Of a stretch of DNA of 6,009 nucleotides, positions 1 through 6,009 are shown piece by piece. The position numbers and the translations under genes were made by a program. Numbering within the stretch: the first letter of the stretch is position 1; the number at the start of each line of letters is the position of its first letter. Source of the stretch: Burkholderiales bacterium (GTDB lineage Bacteria > Pseudomonadota > Gammaproteobacteria > Burkholderiales > Burkholderiaceae_C). The notes under the pieces were generated by a model. The model saw nothing but the letters and a program-made list of their open reading frames with translations, was not told the origin of the DNA and did not search any database. The DNA lies in contig CANGHQ010000125.1 in the NCBI GenBank assembly GCA_947453585.1, forward strand, positions 1-6,009, in the 5' to 3' direction.

Positions 1-1339
1 AAGAATAGAAGGCTGTCACGAACACGCCAGCCAGCACCGCAAAGTGGGCGAATCCGGCGGCAGGCAAATGGCTCTCAGCCACGGCTTCAATAATGCTGTC
101 TTTGGAATAGAAGCCCGAGAAAAACGGCGTGCCAATCAGCGCCAACGAACCCAGCAGCGAAGTGATCCAGGTAATGGGCATGTACTTGCGCACGCCGCCC
201 ATCCAGCGGATGTCCTGGTTGTGGTGCATGCCCATGATGACCGAGCCCGCGCCCAAGAACAGCAGCGCTTTGAAGAATGCGTGCGTCATCAAATGGAACA
301 CCGCCACCGAATAGGCAGAAGCACCCAGCGCCACCGTCATGTAACCCAGCTGCGACAAGGTGGAATACGCCACCACACGCTTGATGTCGTTTTGGATGAT
401 GCCCAAGAAGCCCATGAACAAGGCAGTAATCGCGCCAATCACCAAAATGAAGTTGAGCGCCGTATCGGACAACTCAAACAGCCGCGACATGCGCGCCACC
501 ATAAAGATACCGGCCGTGACCATGGTGGCGGCGTGGATCAGCGCAGAAATAGGCGTGGGGCCTTCCATGGAATCGGGCAGCCACACGTGCAGCGGAAACT
601 GGGCCGATTTGCCCATAGCGCCAATGAACAGGCAAATGCAGATTACTGTGACCAGCATCCAGTCGGTGCCAGGCAATGTCAGGGCCGTCAATTCAGACGC
701 TTTGCCAAACACTTCGGTGTAGTTCAGCGTGCCGGTATAGGCCGCCAGCAGGCCGATGCCCAGAATGAAGCCAAAGTCGCCTACGCGGTTAACCAAAAAG
801 GCCTTCATGTTGGCAAAAATCGCGCTGGGCTTGTTGAACCAGAAACCGATCAGCAGATAAGACACCAGGCCCACCGCTTCCCAGCCAAAGAACAACTGCA
901 GCAGGTTGTTGCTCATCACCAGCATCAGCATGGCAAAGGTAAACAGCGAGATGTAGGCAAAGAAGCGGTTGTAGCCCTCGTCCTCGTCCATGTAGCCAAT
1001 GGTGTACAGGTGCACCATGAGCGAGACAAAAGTGACCACGCACATCATCATGGCAGTCAGGCCATCGACCATAAAGCCGATTTCCATCTTCAGGCCGCCC
1101 ACCACCATCCAGGTGTAGAGCGTCTCATTGAGGCGGGCGCCGTCTTGCACCACGCTTTGCAGCGTCATGGCCGAGAGCACAAAGGCCAGCAATACACCAC
1201 CAATGGTCAGCGAATGCGAGACCTTGCGGCCAATCCAGTTGCCACCAAACTGGGTGCCAAAAATACCGGCCAGCACCGCGCCCACCAGGGGCGCCATGGG
1301 CACGACAAGCAGCGTAGCTGCACTGAGGGTTTGACTCAT
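1..1339 (-). CDS. nuoL: NADH-quinone oxidoreductase subunit L (partial, 3' end outside window)
   Basis: This is the distal antiporter-like proton-pumping subunit of complex I, in the inner membrane. The ATG at 1339-1337 opens a frame of 446 codons (MSQTLSAATLLVVP...) that runs off the left edge without a stop. E. coli NuoL has about 613 residues, so roughly the last third is missing, including the lateral helix and final membrane helices. Visible family marks are GWEAVGLVSYLLI with Glu154 (E. coli E144), NRVGDFGF with Asp188, GAMGKSAQFPLHVWLPD with Lys244 (E. coli K229), ALIHAATMVTAG with His269, HLMTHAFFKALLF with His349, His353 and Lys357, and FSGFYSKD with Lys413 and Asp414 (E. coli K399/D400). 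These are the proton-channel residues and all are present. The gene starts 7 bases after the nuoK stop. Related antiporter-like subunits NuoM and NuoN are unlikely because the N-terminal helices and the GWEAVG and FYSKD motifs fit NuoL. Confidence 0.97.
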   Translation of the reverse strand, partial: MSQTLSAATLLVVPMAPLVGAVLAGIFGTQFGGNWIGRKVSHSLTIGGVLLAFVLSAMTLQSVVQDGARLNETLYTWMVVGGLKMEIGFMVDGLTAMMMCVVTFVSLMVHLYTIGYMDEDEGYNRFFAYISLFTFAMLMLVMSNNLLQLFFGWEAVGLVSYLLIGFWFNKPSAIFANMKAFLVNRVGDFGFILGIGLLAAYTGTLNYTEVFGKASELTALTLPGTDWMLVTVICICLFIGAMGKSAQFPLHVWLPDSMEGPTPISALIHAATMVTAGIFMVARMSRLFELSDTALNFILVIGAITALFMGFLGIIQNDIKRVVAYSTLSQLGYMTVALGASAYSVAVFHLMTHAFFKALLFLGAGSVIMGMHHNQDIRWMGGVRKYMPITWITSLLGSLALIGTPFFSGFYSKDSIIEAVAESHLPAAGFAHFAVLAGVFVTAFYS

Positions 1340-1346
1340 CTTCTTT

Positions 1347-1655
1347 TTAACCCTTGAGCGTATTGAGCTCGTCCACGCTGATGCTGGACTTGCTTCGGAA
1401 CAACAGAACCAGAATCGCCAAGCCGATGGCAGATTCGGCGGCGGCCACCGTCAGGATGAAGAACACAAAGACCTGGCCGTGCATGTCGTTCAAATAGTGG
1501 GACAAGGCGACAAAGTTGGTGTTGACCGCCAGCAGCATCAGCTCAATGGCCATCAGCAACACGATCAGATTGCGGCGGTTCAGGAAAATACCGACCACCG
1601 ACAGCGCAAACAGCATGGCGCCCAGCGAAAGGAAATGTCCAAGGGTGAGGGTCAT
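1347..1655 (-). CDS. nuoK: NADH-quinone oxidoreductase subunit K
   Basis: This is a small membrane subunit of complex I (mitochondrial ND4L counterpart) on the proton path between NuoJ/NuoH and the antiporter-like subunits. It has 102 residues, the usual length. Three membrane helices are visible at about residues 4-25, 29-50 and 61-86, followed by a short polar tail ending VDELNTLKG, which I recall as typical of Burkholderiales. The key intramembrane acids are Glu38 in MAIELMLLAVN and Glu74 in TVAAAESAIGLAI, matching E. coli E36 and E72. The ATG overlaps the nuoJ stop as ATGA, and a GGAG lies 8 bases upstream, so the start is well supported and translation is probably coupled to nuoJ. The gene appears complete. 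Confidence 0.98.
   Translation of the reverse strand: MTLTLGHFLSLGAMLFALSVVGIFLNRRNLIVLLMAIELMLLAVNTNFVALSHYLNDMHGQVFVFFILTVAAAESAIGLAILVLLFRSKSSISVDELNTLKG
1351..1355 (-). promoter_or_regulatory. Possible Shine-Dalgarno site of nuoL
   Basis: AAGGG falls on the last Lys-Gly codons of nuoK, 11 bases before the nuoL ATG, a longer spacing than usual. An AAGAAG also abuts the ATG but is too close to act in the normal way. Reinitiation by ribosomes finishing nuoK may matter here, which is an inference. Confidence 0.4.
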
Positions 1656-2296
1656 GCTTTTTTCTCCGTCTGCGCAGGTTCTTCGACCACCGGTGCAGGT
1701 GCCGGTGCCACTTGGCTTGCCGACATCTTCAATACCGTCATGCGGTCGGCCGCTTTGACGCGCACCTGGTCGCCAGGGCTCACGTATTTGCTGTCCTTGC
1801 GGGCGCGCAGCGTCAAGGCGATGGCGGCGATCATGGCCACCAGCAAAATTGCGGCCGCAATTTCCAGCGGATACAGGTATTGGGTGTAAATCAGCTTGCC
1901 GAGCTGCTGGGTGTTGGACAGGCCACCGGGCACGTCGGCCACAGCCAGCGGGTGAAAACCGCCCATCAGCACGGCGGCCATCTCCAGCGCAATCACCACG
2001 CCCACGGCAGCGGCCAGCGGGAAATGGTTCCAGAAGCCCACGCGCAGGTTCTCTACGTTGATGTCCATCATCATCACCACGAACAGGAACAGCACCATCA
2101 CCGCCCCCACGTAGACCAGCACCAGGGTGATGGACAAAAACTCGGCCTTGAGCAGCATCCAGACCATGGCGGCCTGGAAGAAGGTCAGCACCAAAAACAG
2201 CGCAGCGTGCACCGGGTTGCGGGCGGTGATCACCCGAAAAGCCGCGAACAGCAAAACCGCCGAGAAGACGTAAAAGAGACCGGTTGTGACACTCAT
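1652..2296 (-). CDS. nuoJ: NADH-quinone oxidoreductase subunit J
   Basis: This is a membrane subunit of complex I (ND6 counterpart). Its third helix contains the hinge region thought to change shape during coupling of quinone reduction to proton pumping. From the ATG at 2296 it has 214 residues (MSVTTGLFYVFSAV...). Five membrane helices are visible at about 4-22, 30-49, 53-77, 92-113 and 144-164. The hallmark LVYVGAVMVLFLFVVMMMD is in helix 3 with Tyr62, and AEFL with Glu52 lies just before it. A polar tail of about 50 residues follows the last helix and ends in an Ala/Pro/Glu/Lys-rich stretch, making the protein longer than E. coli NuoJ (about 184). An in-frame TTG at 2302 would add two residues. 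I prefer the ATG because AAAGA sits 8 bases upstream of it. The gene starts 24 bases after nuoI and its stop overlaps the nuoK start. Confidence 0.96.
   Translation of the reverse strand: MSVTTGLFYVFSAVLLFAAFRVITARNPVHAALFLVLTFFQAAMVWMLLKAEFLSITLVLVYVGAVMVLFLFVVMMMDINVENLRVGFWNHFPLAAAVGVVIALEMAAVLMGGFHPLAVADVPGGLSNTQQLGKLIYTQYLYPLEIAAAILLVAMIAAIALTLRARKDSKYVSPGDQVRVKAADRMTVLKMSASQVAPAPAPVVEEPAQTEKKA
1664..1667 (-). promoter_or_regulatory. Shine-Dalgarno site of nuoK
   Basis: GGAG lies 8 bases before the nuoK ATG, within the Thr-Glu codons near the end of nuoJ. It is followed by an A-rich spacer. It supports the annotated nuoK start at the ATGA overlap. Confidence 0.75.
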
Positions 2297-2304
2297 GTTC
2301 AAAA

Positions 2305-2309
2305 TCTTT
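2305..2309 (-). promoter_or_regulatory. Weak Shine-Dalgarno site that decides the nuoJ start
   Basis: AAAGA lies 8 bases before the ATG at 2296 in the 24-base nuoI-nuoJ gap. It would be only 2 bases from the in-frame TTG at 2302, so it favours the ATG. The match to the anti-SD sequence is partial. Confidence 0.5.
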
Positions 2310-2320
2310 CGTGCAACCGA

Positions 2321-2842
2321 TTAACGGTACTTGGCGTCAGCCTGTTTGGCGGCGGCGATTTCGGTCTCGTAGCGGTCGCCCACGGCCAGCAGCATGTCTT
2401 TGGTGAAATACAGGTCACCGCGCTTTTCGCCGTGGTATTCCAGAATATGGGTTTCCACAATCGAGTCCACCGGGCAGCTCTCTTCGCAAAAGCCGCAAAA
2501 AATGCACTTGGTCAGGTCGATGTCATAGCGCGTGGTGCGGCGCGAACCGTCTTCACGCACATCGGACTCAATGGTGATCGCCATGGCCGGGCATACCGCC
2601 TCGCAGAGCTTGCAGGCAATGCAGCGCTCTTCGCCGTTTTCATAGCGACGCAGCGCGTGCAGGCCCCGAAAACGGGGGGACAAAGGCGTCTTCTCTTCGG
2701 GAAACTGCACCGTCACTTTTTTGCGAAACGCGTAGCGCATGGTCAGGGCCAGACCCTTGAGCAGCTCTACCAGCAAAAAGCTGTACAGAAAATCGCGCAG
2801 CGAAAAGGGCGCCGGCTTATAGGCCAATTTGTGTGAAGCCAT
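2321..2842 (-). CDS. nuoI: NADH-quinone oxidoreductase subunit I (2x[4Fe-4S] ferredoxin)
   Basis: This peripheral-arm subunit carries Fe-S clusters N6a and N6b, which pass electrons from NuoG towards N2 (on NuoB, not in the window) and the quinone site. It has 173 residues. The two ferredoxin motifs are CIACKLCEAVCP (Cys74, 77, 80, 84) and CIFCGFCEESCP (Cys113, 116, 119, 123), so all eight ligands are present. An N-terminal amphipathic segment, about residues 12-40, would lie along the membrane. RFRGLHALRRY and LEYHGEKRGDLYFTKDMLLAVGDRYE are family-typical blocks. The ATG at 2842 is 9 bases after the nuoH stop, with GAGA 5 bases upstream. The N-terminus is about ten residues longer than the 163-residue form I remember from Ralstonia/Burkholderia, and no closer in-frame ATG gives a better start. 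Confidence 0.98.
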   Translation of the reverse strand: MASHKLAYKPAPFSLRDFLYSFLLVELLKGLALTMRYAFRKKVTVQFPEEKTPLSPRFRGLHALRRYENGEERCIACKLCEAVCPAMAITIESDVREDGSRRTTRYDIDLTKCIFCGFCEESCPVDSIVETHILEYHGEKRGDLYFTKDMLLAVGDRYETEIAAAKQADAKYR

Positions 2843-2847
2843 GTGCG

Positions 2848-2851
2848 TCTC
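2848..2851 (-). promoter_or_regulatory. Weak Shine-Dalgarno site of nuoI
   Basis: GAGA lies 5 bases before the nuoI ATG, directly after the nuoH stop, within a purine-rich run GGAAGTAAGAGA. It is a modest match in a 9-base intergenic gap and consistent with the ATG at 2842. Confidence 0.4.
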
Positions 2852-3928
2852 TTACTTCCAGATACTCAAAGGCGTCTGCATCCAGAGCCCAACAACCACC
2901 AGCCACACGAGCGTGACGGGGATAAAAACTTTCCAGCCCAGACGCATGATCTGGTCATAGCGAAAACGCGGGAACGTGGCGCGCACCCAGATGAAAAAGC
3001 TCACCACCACACAGGTTTTGAGGCCCAGCCAGATGCCGCCAGGAATCCAGTCCAACACCGCCAAAGGCGACAGCCAGCCACCCAGGAACATAATGGCCGC
3101 CAGAATGGACACCAGCCACATATTGGCGTATTCGGCCAGGTAGAACATGGCGTAAGACATGCCGGAATACTCCACCATGTGGCCGGCCACGATCTCTGCT
3201 TCGCCTTCGACCACGTCAAACGGGTGGCGGTTGGTCTCGGCCATGCCAGAGATCACATAGACCACAAAAATCGGCAACAGCGGCAGCCAGTTCCAAGACA
3301 GCACGCCCACGCCTTGAGACGCAAACGTGCCCTTGGCCTGCGCCATCACAATGTCCGTCATGTTCATGCTGCCGGTGATCATCAGCACGATCACCAGGCA
3401 AAAGCCCATGGCGATCTCGTAGCTCACCATCTGTGCTGAGGCGCGCAGCGCGCCCAGGAATGCGTACTTGGAGTTGGAAGCCCAGCCAGCAATCACCACA
3501 CCATAGACTTCCATGGACGTGATCGCCATCACAAACAGCAAACCGGCGTTGACATTCGCCAAAGCCACGTCGGGACCGAAAGGAACCACCGCCCACGCAG
3601 CCAGCGCCGGCATGATGGTCAAAATAGGGCCAATGAAAAACAGCCCCTTGTTGGCCGCCGCAGGAACCAAAATTTCCTTGGTCAGCAGCTTCAGTGCATC
3701 AGCAATGGGCTGCAGCAAACCCCAGGGGCCCACGCGGTTGGGGCCTAGGCGCACTTGCATCCAACCGAGAAACTTGCGCTCCCACAGCGTGAGATAAGCC
3801 ACTGCGCCCATGAGCGGCAGCAACACCACCACGATTTTGAGCAGGGTCCAGATTACCGGCCAGGCCACTGCAGTCCACCAGCCTTGGGCAGATAACTGCA
3901 GTCCGGCGTTGTAAATCGCGTCAATCAT
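2852..3928 (-). CDS. nuoH: NADH-quinone oxidoreductase subunit H
   Basis: This is the membrane subunit (ND1 counterpart) that docks the peripheral arm and, with NuoB and NuoD, forms the ubiquinone chamber and the first part of the proton path. It has 358 residues, compared with about 325 in E. coli. About eight membrane helices are visible (roughly 22-46, 97-118, 127-149, 168-187, 212-228, 264-284, 300-316 and 334-350). Signature blocks are WERKFLGWMQVRLGPNRVGP (49-68), ASAQMVSYEIAMG with Glu171, and the acidic loop AETNRHPFDVVEGEAEIVAGH (230-250) with Glu231, Asp238, Glu241, Glu243 and Glu245. These residues line the quinone site and the so-called E-channel in known structures. The ATG overlaps the nuoG stop as ATGA, and a perfect AAGGAG lies 7 bases upstream, so the start is secure. 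The gene appears complete. Confidence 0.98.
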   Translation of the reverse strand: MIDAIYNAGLQLSAQGWWTAVAWPVIWTLLKIVVVLLPLMGAVAYLTLWERKFLGWMQVRLGPNRVGPWGLLQPIADALKLLTKEILVPAAANKGLFFIGPILTIMPALAAWAVVPFGPDVALANVNAGLLFVMAITSMEVYGVVIAGWASNSKYAFLGALRASAQMVSYEIAMGFCLVIVLMITGSMNMTDIVMAQAKGTFASQGVGVLSWNWLPLLPIFVVYVISGMAETNRHPFDVVEGEAEIVAGHMVEYSGMSYAMFYLAEYANMWLVSILAAIMFLGGWLSPLAVLDWIPGGIWLGLKTCVVVSFFIWVRATFPRFRYDQIMRLGWKVFIPVTLVWLVVVGLWMQTPLSIWK

Positions 3929-6009
3929 GCCAAGGCTCCTTCGATTGCCAGCACGGACGCCACACGGGCGTCGGCCGTCATCTGCAGGCTGTTGGCGCGG
4001 CGCACCAATGAGTCAAGTTGGTAAATACGTGCAACGCAAGGCTCGGCGCCGTCGTAAACGCCGGCAAATGGCGCGCTGCAGGCGTTGCCCAGGCGCTCGG
4101 CGGGCAAAAATTCAGGCGCGGCGCCGGAAAAAATCGCCTTGAGCACGTCTTGCGAAGACTCAAAGTCGAAGCCCTCGACCTTCATCATGTTGCCCAGCAC
4201 GCGTATCACCTTCCAGGCCGGACGGGCGTCACCTTGCGGCTTGACCACGGCATGGAAACTTTGTACGCGGCCTTCGGCGTTCACAAAGGTGCCAGAGGTT
4301 TCGCTGAACGGCGCAATCGGCAAGAGCACGTCCGCGCAATCCATATTGGCTTTGAACGGGCTGAGGCTGACCACCATTTCGGCTTTCGCTAGAGTGGCCA
4401 CCGCCGCAGCACCGGGGGCGCTGTCAAATTCAGGTTCGGTATTGAGCAAGAACACCGCCTTGAGCGCGCCGCCCAGCATCTGGCCGGCATGCAAACCGGT
4501 CGCGCCTGGCGTGGCGTGTACAAACTGTGCGCCCACCGTGTTGGCGGCTTCGGTCAGGTAGCCCACGGTCGCGCCCGTGTGTTGAGCAATCCAGTTGGCG
4601 ACCGCCAGCAGGGCCGAAGCCTGGCCGTGGTGCGCCGCGGCGTTACCCAGCAAAATCGCTTTGCGCTCACCACCCACCAAAGACTTGGCAATCGCCTGCG
4701 CCTCAGATGTGGCAACCACCGCGTAAGGGGACGCGACTTGGGCCAATTCGGCCACTGCGGCTGCGATGCCCTGCAATTGCGCCAGCCATTGAGCGGGAGC
4801 TGCGTGGATTTCTTGCTTCAGGGCAATCGCCCAATCGTTGGCACCGGCACCCAAGACGTGCACTGCGCAGCCGGCCTTGGCGGCCTGGCGCACGCGTTGT
4901 GCGAACAGCGGATGGTCTTTGCGCAGGTTCGAGCCCACGACCAGCACGCGCTGCAATGTGGTCAAAGAAGCGATAGGCGCACCCAGGTAACGCACGCCGT
5001 CGGTGGGAGTGAAATCGGCGTTGCGCAGGCGGTAATCGATGTTCTCGCTGCCTAAGCCGCGCACCAGTTTGCCGGCCAAGTGCAACTCTTCAAGCGTGCT
5101 GTGCGGGCTTACCAATGCACCAATAGACGCTGCGCCATGGTTGCTCTTGATCTGCTTGAGGCCATTGGCCACGTATTCCAGAGCGGTTTGCCAGTCCACA
5201 TTGACCCATTTGCCGCCATGTTTGATCATGGGCGAAGTCAAGCGCTCGGGCGAATTCAGCGCCTCATAGGAGAAGCGGTCGCGGTCGGCAATCCAGCATT
5301 CATTGACCGCTTCGTTTTCCAGTGGCACCACGCGCAACACCTGCTGGTTTTTGACCTGAACAACCAGGTTGGCGCCAGTGGAGTCGTGCGGGCTAATTGA
5401 TTTGCGGCGCGACAGTTCCCAGGTGCGGGCGCTGTACCGGAAAGGCTTGCTGGTGAGCGCGCCCACCGGGCAGATGTCGATCATGTTGCCCGAGAGCTCG
5501 GAATCAATGGTTTGACCCAAAAAGGTTTCGATCTCGGAATGCTCACCCCGGTTGGACATGCCCAACTCCATCACGCCGGCCACTTCCTGGCCAAAGCGCA
5601 CGCAGCGGGTGCAATGGATGCAGCGGCTCATTTCCTGCATGCTGATCAGCGGGCCCACGTCCTTGACAGCGACCACGCGCTTTTCTTCGGCATAACGCGA
5701 ATTGGAAGCGCCGTAGCCCACGGCCAAATCTTGCAGCTGGCATTCGCCACCTTGGTCGCAAATCGGGCAATCCAGCGGGTGGTTGATGAGCAAAAACTCC
5801 ATCACCGACTGCTGGGCCTTGATGGCCTTGTCGGTCTTGGTGCGCACGACCATGCCTTGCGTCACGGGCGTGGCGCAGGCGGGCATGGGCTTGGGGGCTT
5901 TTTCAATGTCCACCAGGCACATGCGGCAATTAGCGGCAATGCTGAGTTTCTTGTGGTAGCAGAAATGGGGGATGTAGGTGCCGGCTTTCTCGGCGGCATG
6001 CATAACCAT
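3925..6009 (-). CDS. nuoG: NADH-quinone oxidoreductase subunit G (partial, 5' end outside window)
   Basis: This is the largest peripheral-arm subunit; it relays electrons from NuoE/F to NuoI. The window holds 694 codons plus the stop. The ATG at 6009 looks internal: relatives have about 17 more N-terminal residues forming the first strands of the 2Fe-2S domain, so about 710 in total. Numbering from the first visible residue, Cys17, 28, 31 and 45 match the N1b [2Fe-2S] site. His77 with Cys81, 84 and 90 (NHPLDCPICDQGGEC) matches the His-ligated N5. Cys130, 133, 136 and 180 match N4. From about residue 200 onward there is a molybdopterin-oxidoreductase-like domain, which in this family has lost cofactor and catalysis, with the typical NMDCADVLLPIAPFSETSGTFVNAEG block at 555-580. 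The extra N7 cysteine motif known from E. coli and Thermus is absent. The stop overlaps the nuoH start. Confidence 0.97.
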   Translation of the reverse strand: MVMHAAEKAGTYIPHFCYHKKLSIAANCRMCLVDIEKAPKPMPACATPVTQGMVVRTKTDKAIKAQQSVMEFLLINHPLDCPICDQGGECQLQDLAVGYGASNSRYAEEKRVVAVKDVGPLISMQEMSRCIHCTRCVRFGQEVAGVMELGMSNRGEHSEIETFLGQTIDSELSGNMIDICPVGALTSKPFRYSARTWELSRRKSISPHDSTGANLVVQVKNQQVLRVVPLENEAVNECWIADRDRFSYEALNSPERLTSPMIKHGGKWVNVDWQTALEYVANGLKQIKSNHGAASIGALVSPHSTLEELHLAGKLVRGLGSENIDYRLRNADFTPTDGVRYLGAPIASLTTLQRVLVVGSNLRKDHPLFAQRVRQAAKAGCAVHVLGAGANDWAIALKQEIHAAPAQWLAQLQGIAAAVAELAQVASPYAVVATSEAQAIAKSLVGGERKAILLGNAAAHHGQASALLAVANWIAQHTGATVGYLTEAANTVGAQFVHATPGATGLHAGQMLGGALKAVFLLNTEPEFDSAPGAAAVATLAKAEMVVSLSPFKANMDCADVLLPIAPFSETSGTFVNAEGRVQSFHAVVKPQGDARPAWKVIRVLGNMMKVEGFDFESSQDVLKAIFSGAAPEFLPAERLGNACSAPFAGVYDGAEPCVARIYQLDSLVRRANSLQMTADARVASVLAIEGALA
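3936..3941 (-). promoter_or_regulatory. Shine-Dalgarno site of nuoH
   Basis: A perfect AAGGAG lies 7 bases before the nuoH ATG, inside the last codons of nuoG (Glu-Gly-Ala-Leu-Ala-stop). With the ATGA overlap it fixes the nuoH start and suggests coupled translation, which is inferred rather than shown. Confidence 0.85.

Noticed and set aside
44..1357. A 437-codon open frame on the plus strand, opposite the whole visible nuoL gene.
   Set aside because: It starts with GTG without a Shine-Dalgarno site, its product is an unnatural-looking His/Gln/Arg-rich chain with no recognisable domain, and it lies fully antisense to a well-conserved gene. It is a by-product of the codon use of nuoL.
2297..2320. 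The 24-base nuoI-nuoJ gap as a possible internal promoter or terminator.
   Set aside because: It is the longest gap in the window but too short for a promoter with leader, and I see no inverted repeat with a T-run.
1712..2836. A 374-codon open frame on the plus strand, opposite nuoJ and nuoI.
   Set aside because: It begins with TTG, has no ribosome binding site, spans the antisense of two genes and their gap, and has the same His/Gln/Arg-rich shadow composition.
2843..3439. A 198-codon open frame on the plus strand, opposite nuoH.
   Set aside because: It is antisense to the conserved nuoH coding sequence, with shadow-type composition and no recognisable domain.
3927..5400. Several plus-strand open frames of 70-190 codons opposite nuoG (for example 4489-5055 and 5080-5400).
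   Set aside because: All are antisense to the continuous nuoG frame, which carries complete Fe-S motifs and family blocks; none shows a domain or SD site.
6001..6009. The ATG at 6009 as the true nuoG start.
   Set aside because: The frame is open to the window edge, and the visible protein begins at the VMHAA...GTYIPHFCYH part of the 2Fe-2S domain. Homologues have about 17 residues before this, so this Met is probably internal.

Overview
The window is a stretch of a bacterial respiratory complex I (NADH:ubiquinone oxidoreductase, NDH-1) operon. Every gene lies on the minus strand. Transcription therefore runs from position 6009 down to 1, in the order nuoG-nuoH-nuoI-nuoJ-nuoK-nuoL. Both ends of the window cut a gene: nuoG lacks its first few codons at the right edge, and nuoL lacks about its last third at the left edge.

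The source looks like a betaproteobacterium of the order Burkholderiales, most likely Comamonadaceae (Rhodoferax/Polaromonas-like). This is inferred from remembered protein signatures (NuoI ending ...AAKQADAKYR, NuoK ending ...VDELNTLKG, NuoH AETNRHPFDVVEGEAEIVAGH) and from fairly high GC with G/C-rich third codon positions. No search was run, so genus is not assigned.

Layout: 3925-6009 encodes NuoG, the peripheral-arm Fe-S subunit. 2852-3928 encodes NuoH, the quinone-site membrane subunit. 2321-2842 encodes NuoI, the 8-Cys ferredoxin subunit. 1652-2296 encodes NuoJ and 1347-1655 encodes NuoK, both small membrane subunits. 1-1339 encodes NuoL, the distal antiporter-like proton pump. Two junctions are ATGA overlaps (nuoG/nuoH and nuoJ/nuoK). 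The others are gaps of 9, 24 and 7 bases. No gap is long enough to hold a promoter plus leader or a terminator, and I see no tRNA, mobile element, repeat array or CRISPR.

Functionally, electrons from NADH (entering through NuoE/F, encoded outside the window) pass through the NuoG and NuoI Fe-S clusters to ubiquinone at the NuoH interface. The released energy drives proton movement through NuoH, J, K and L, plus M and N outside the window. The conserved Fe-S ligands and intramembrane Glu/Lys/His residues of all six subunits are present in the visible parts, so the genes look intact and functional. I found no credible new system here; the observations in Part 2 are modest.
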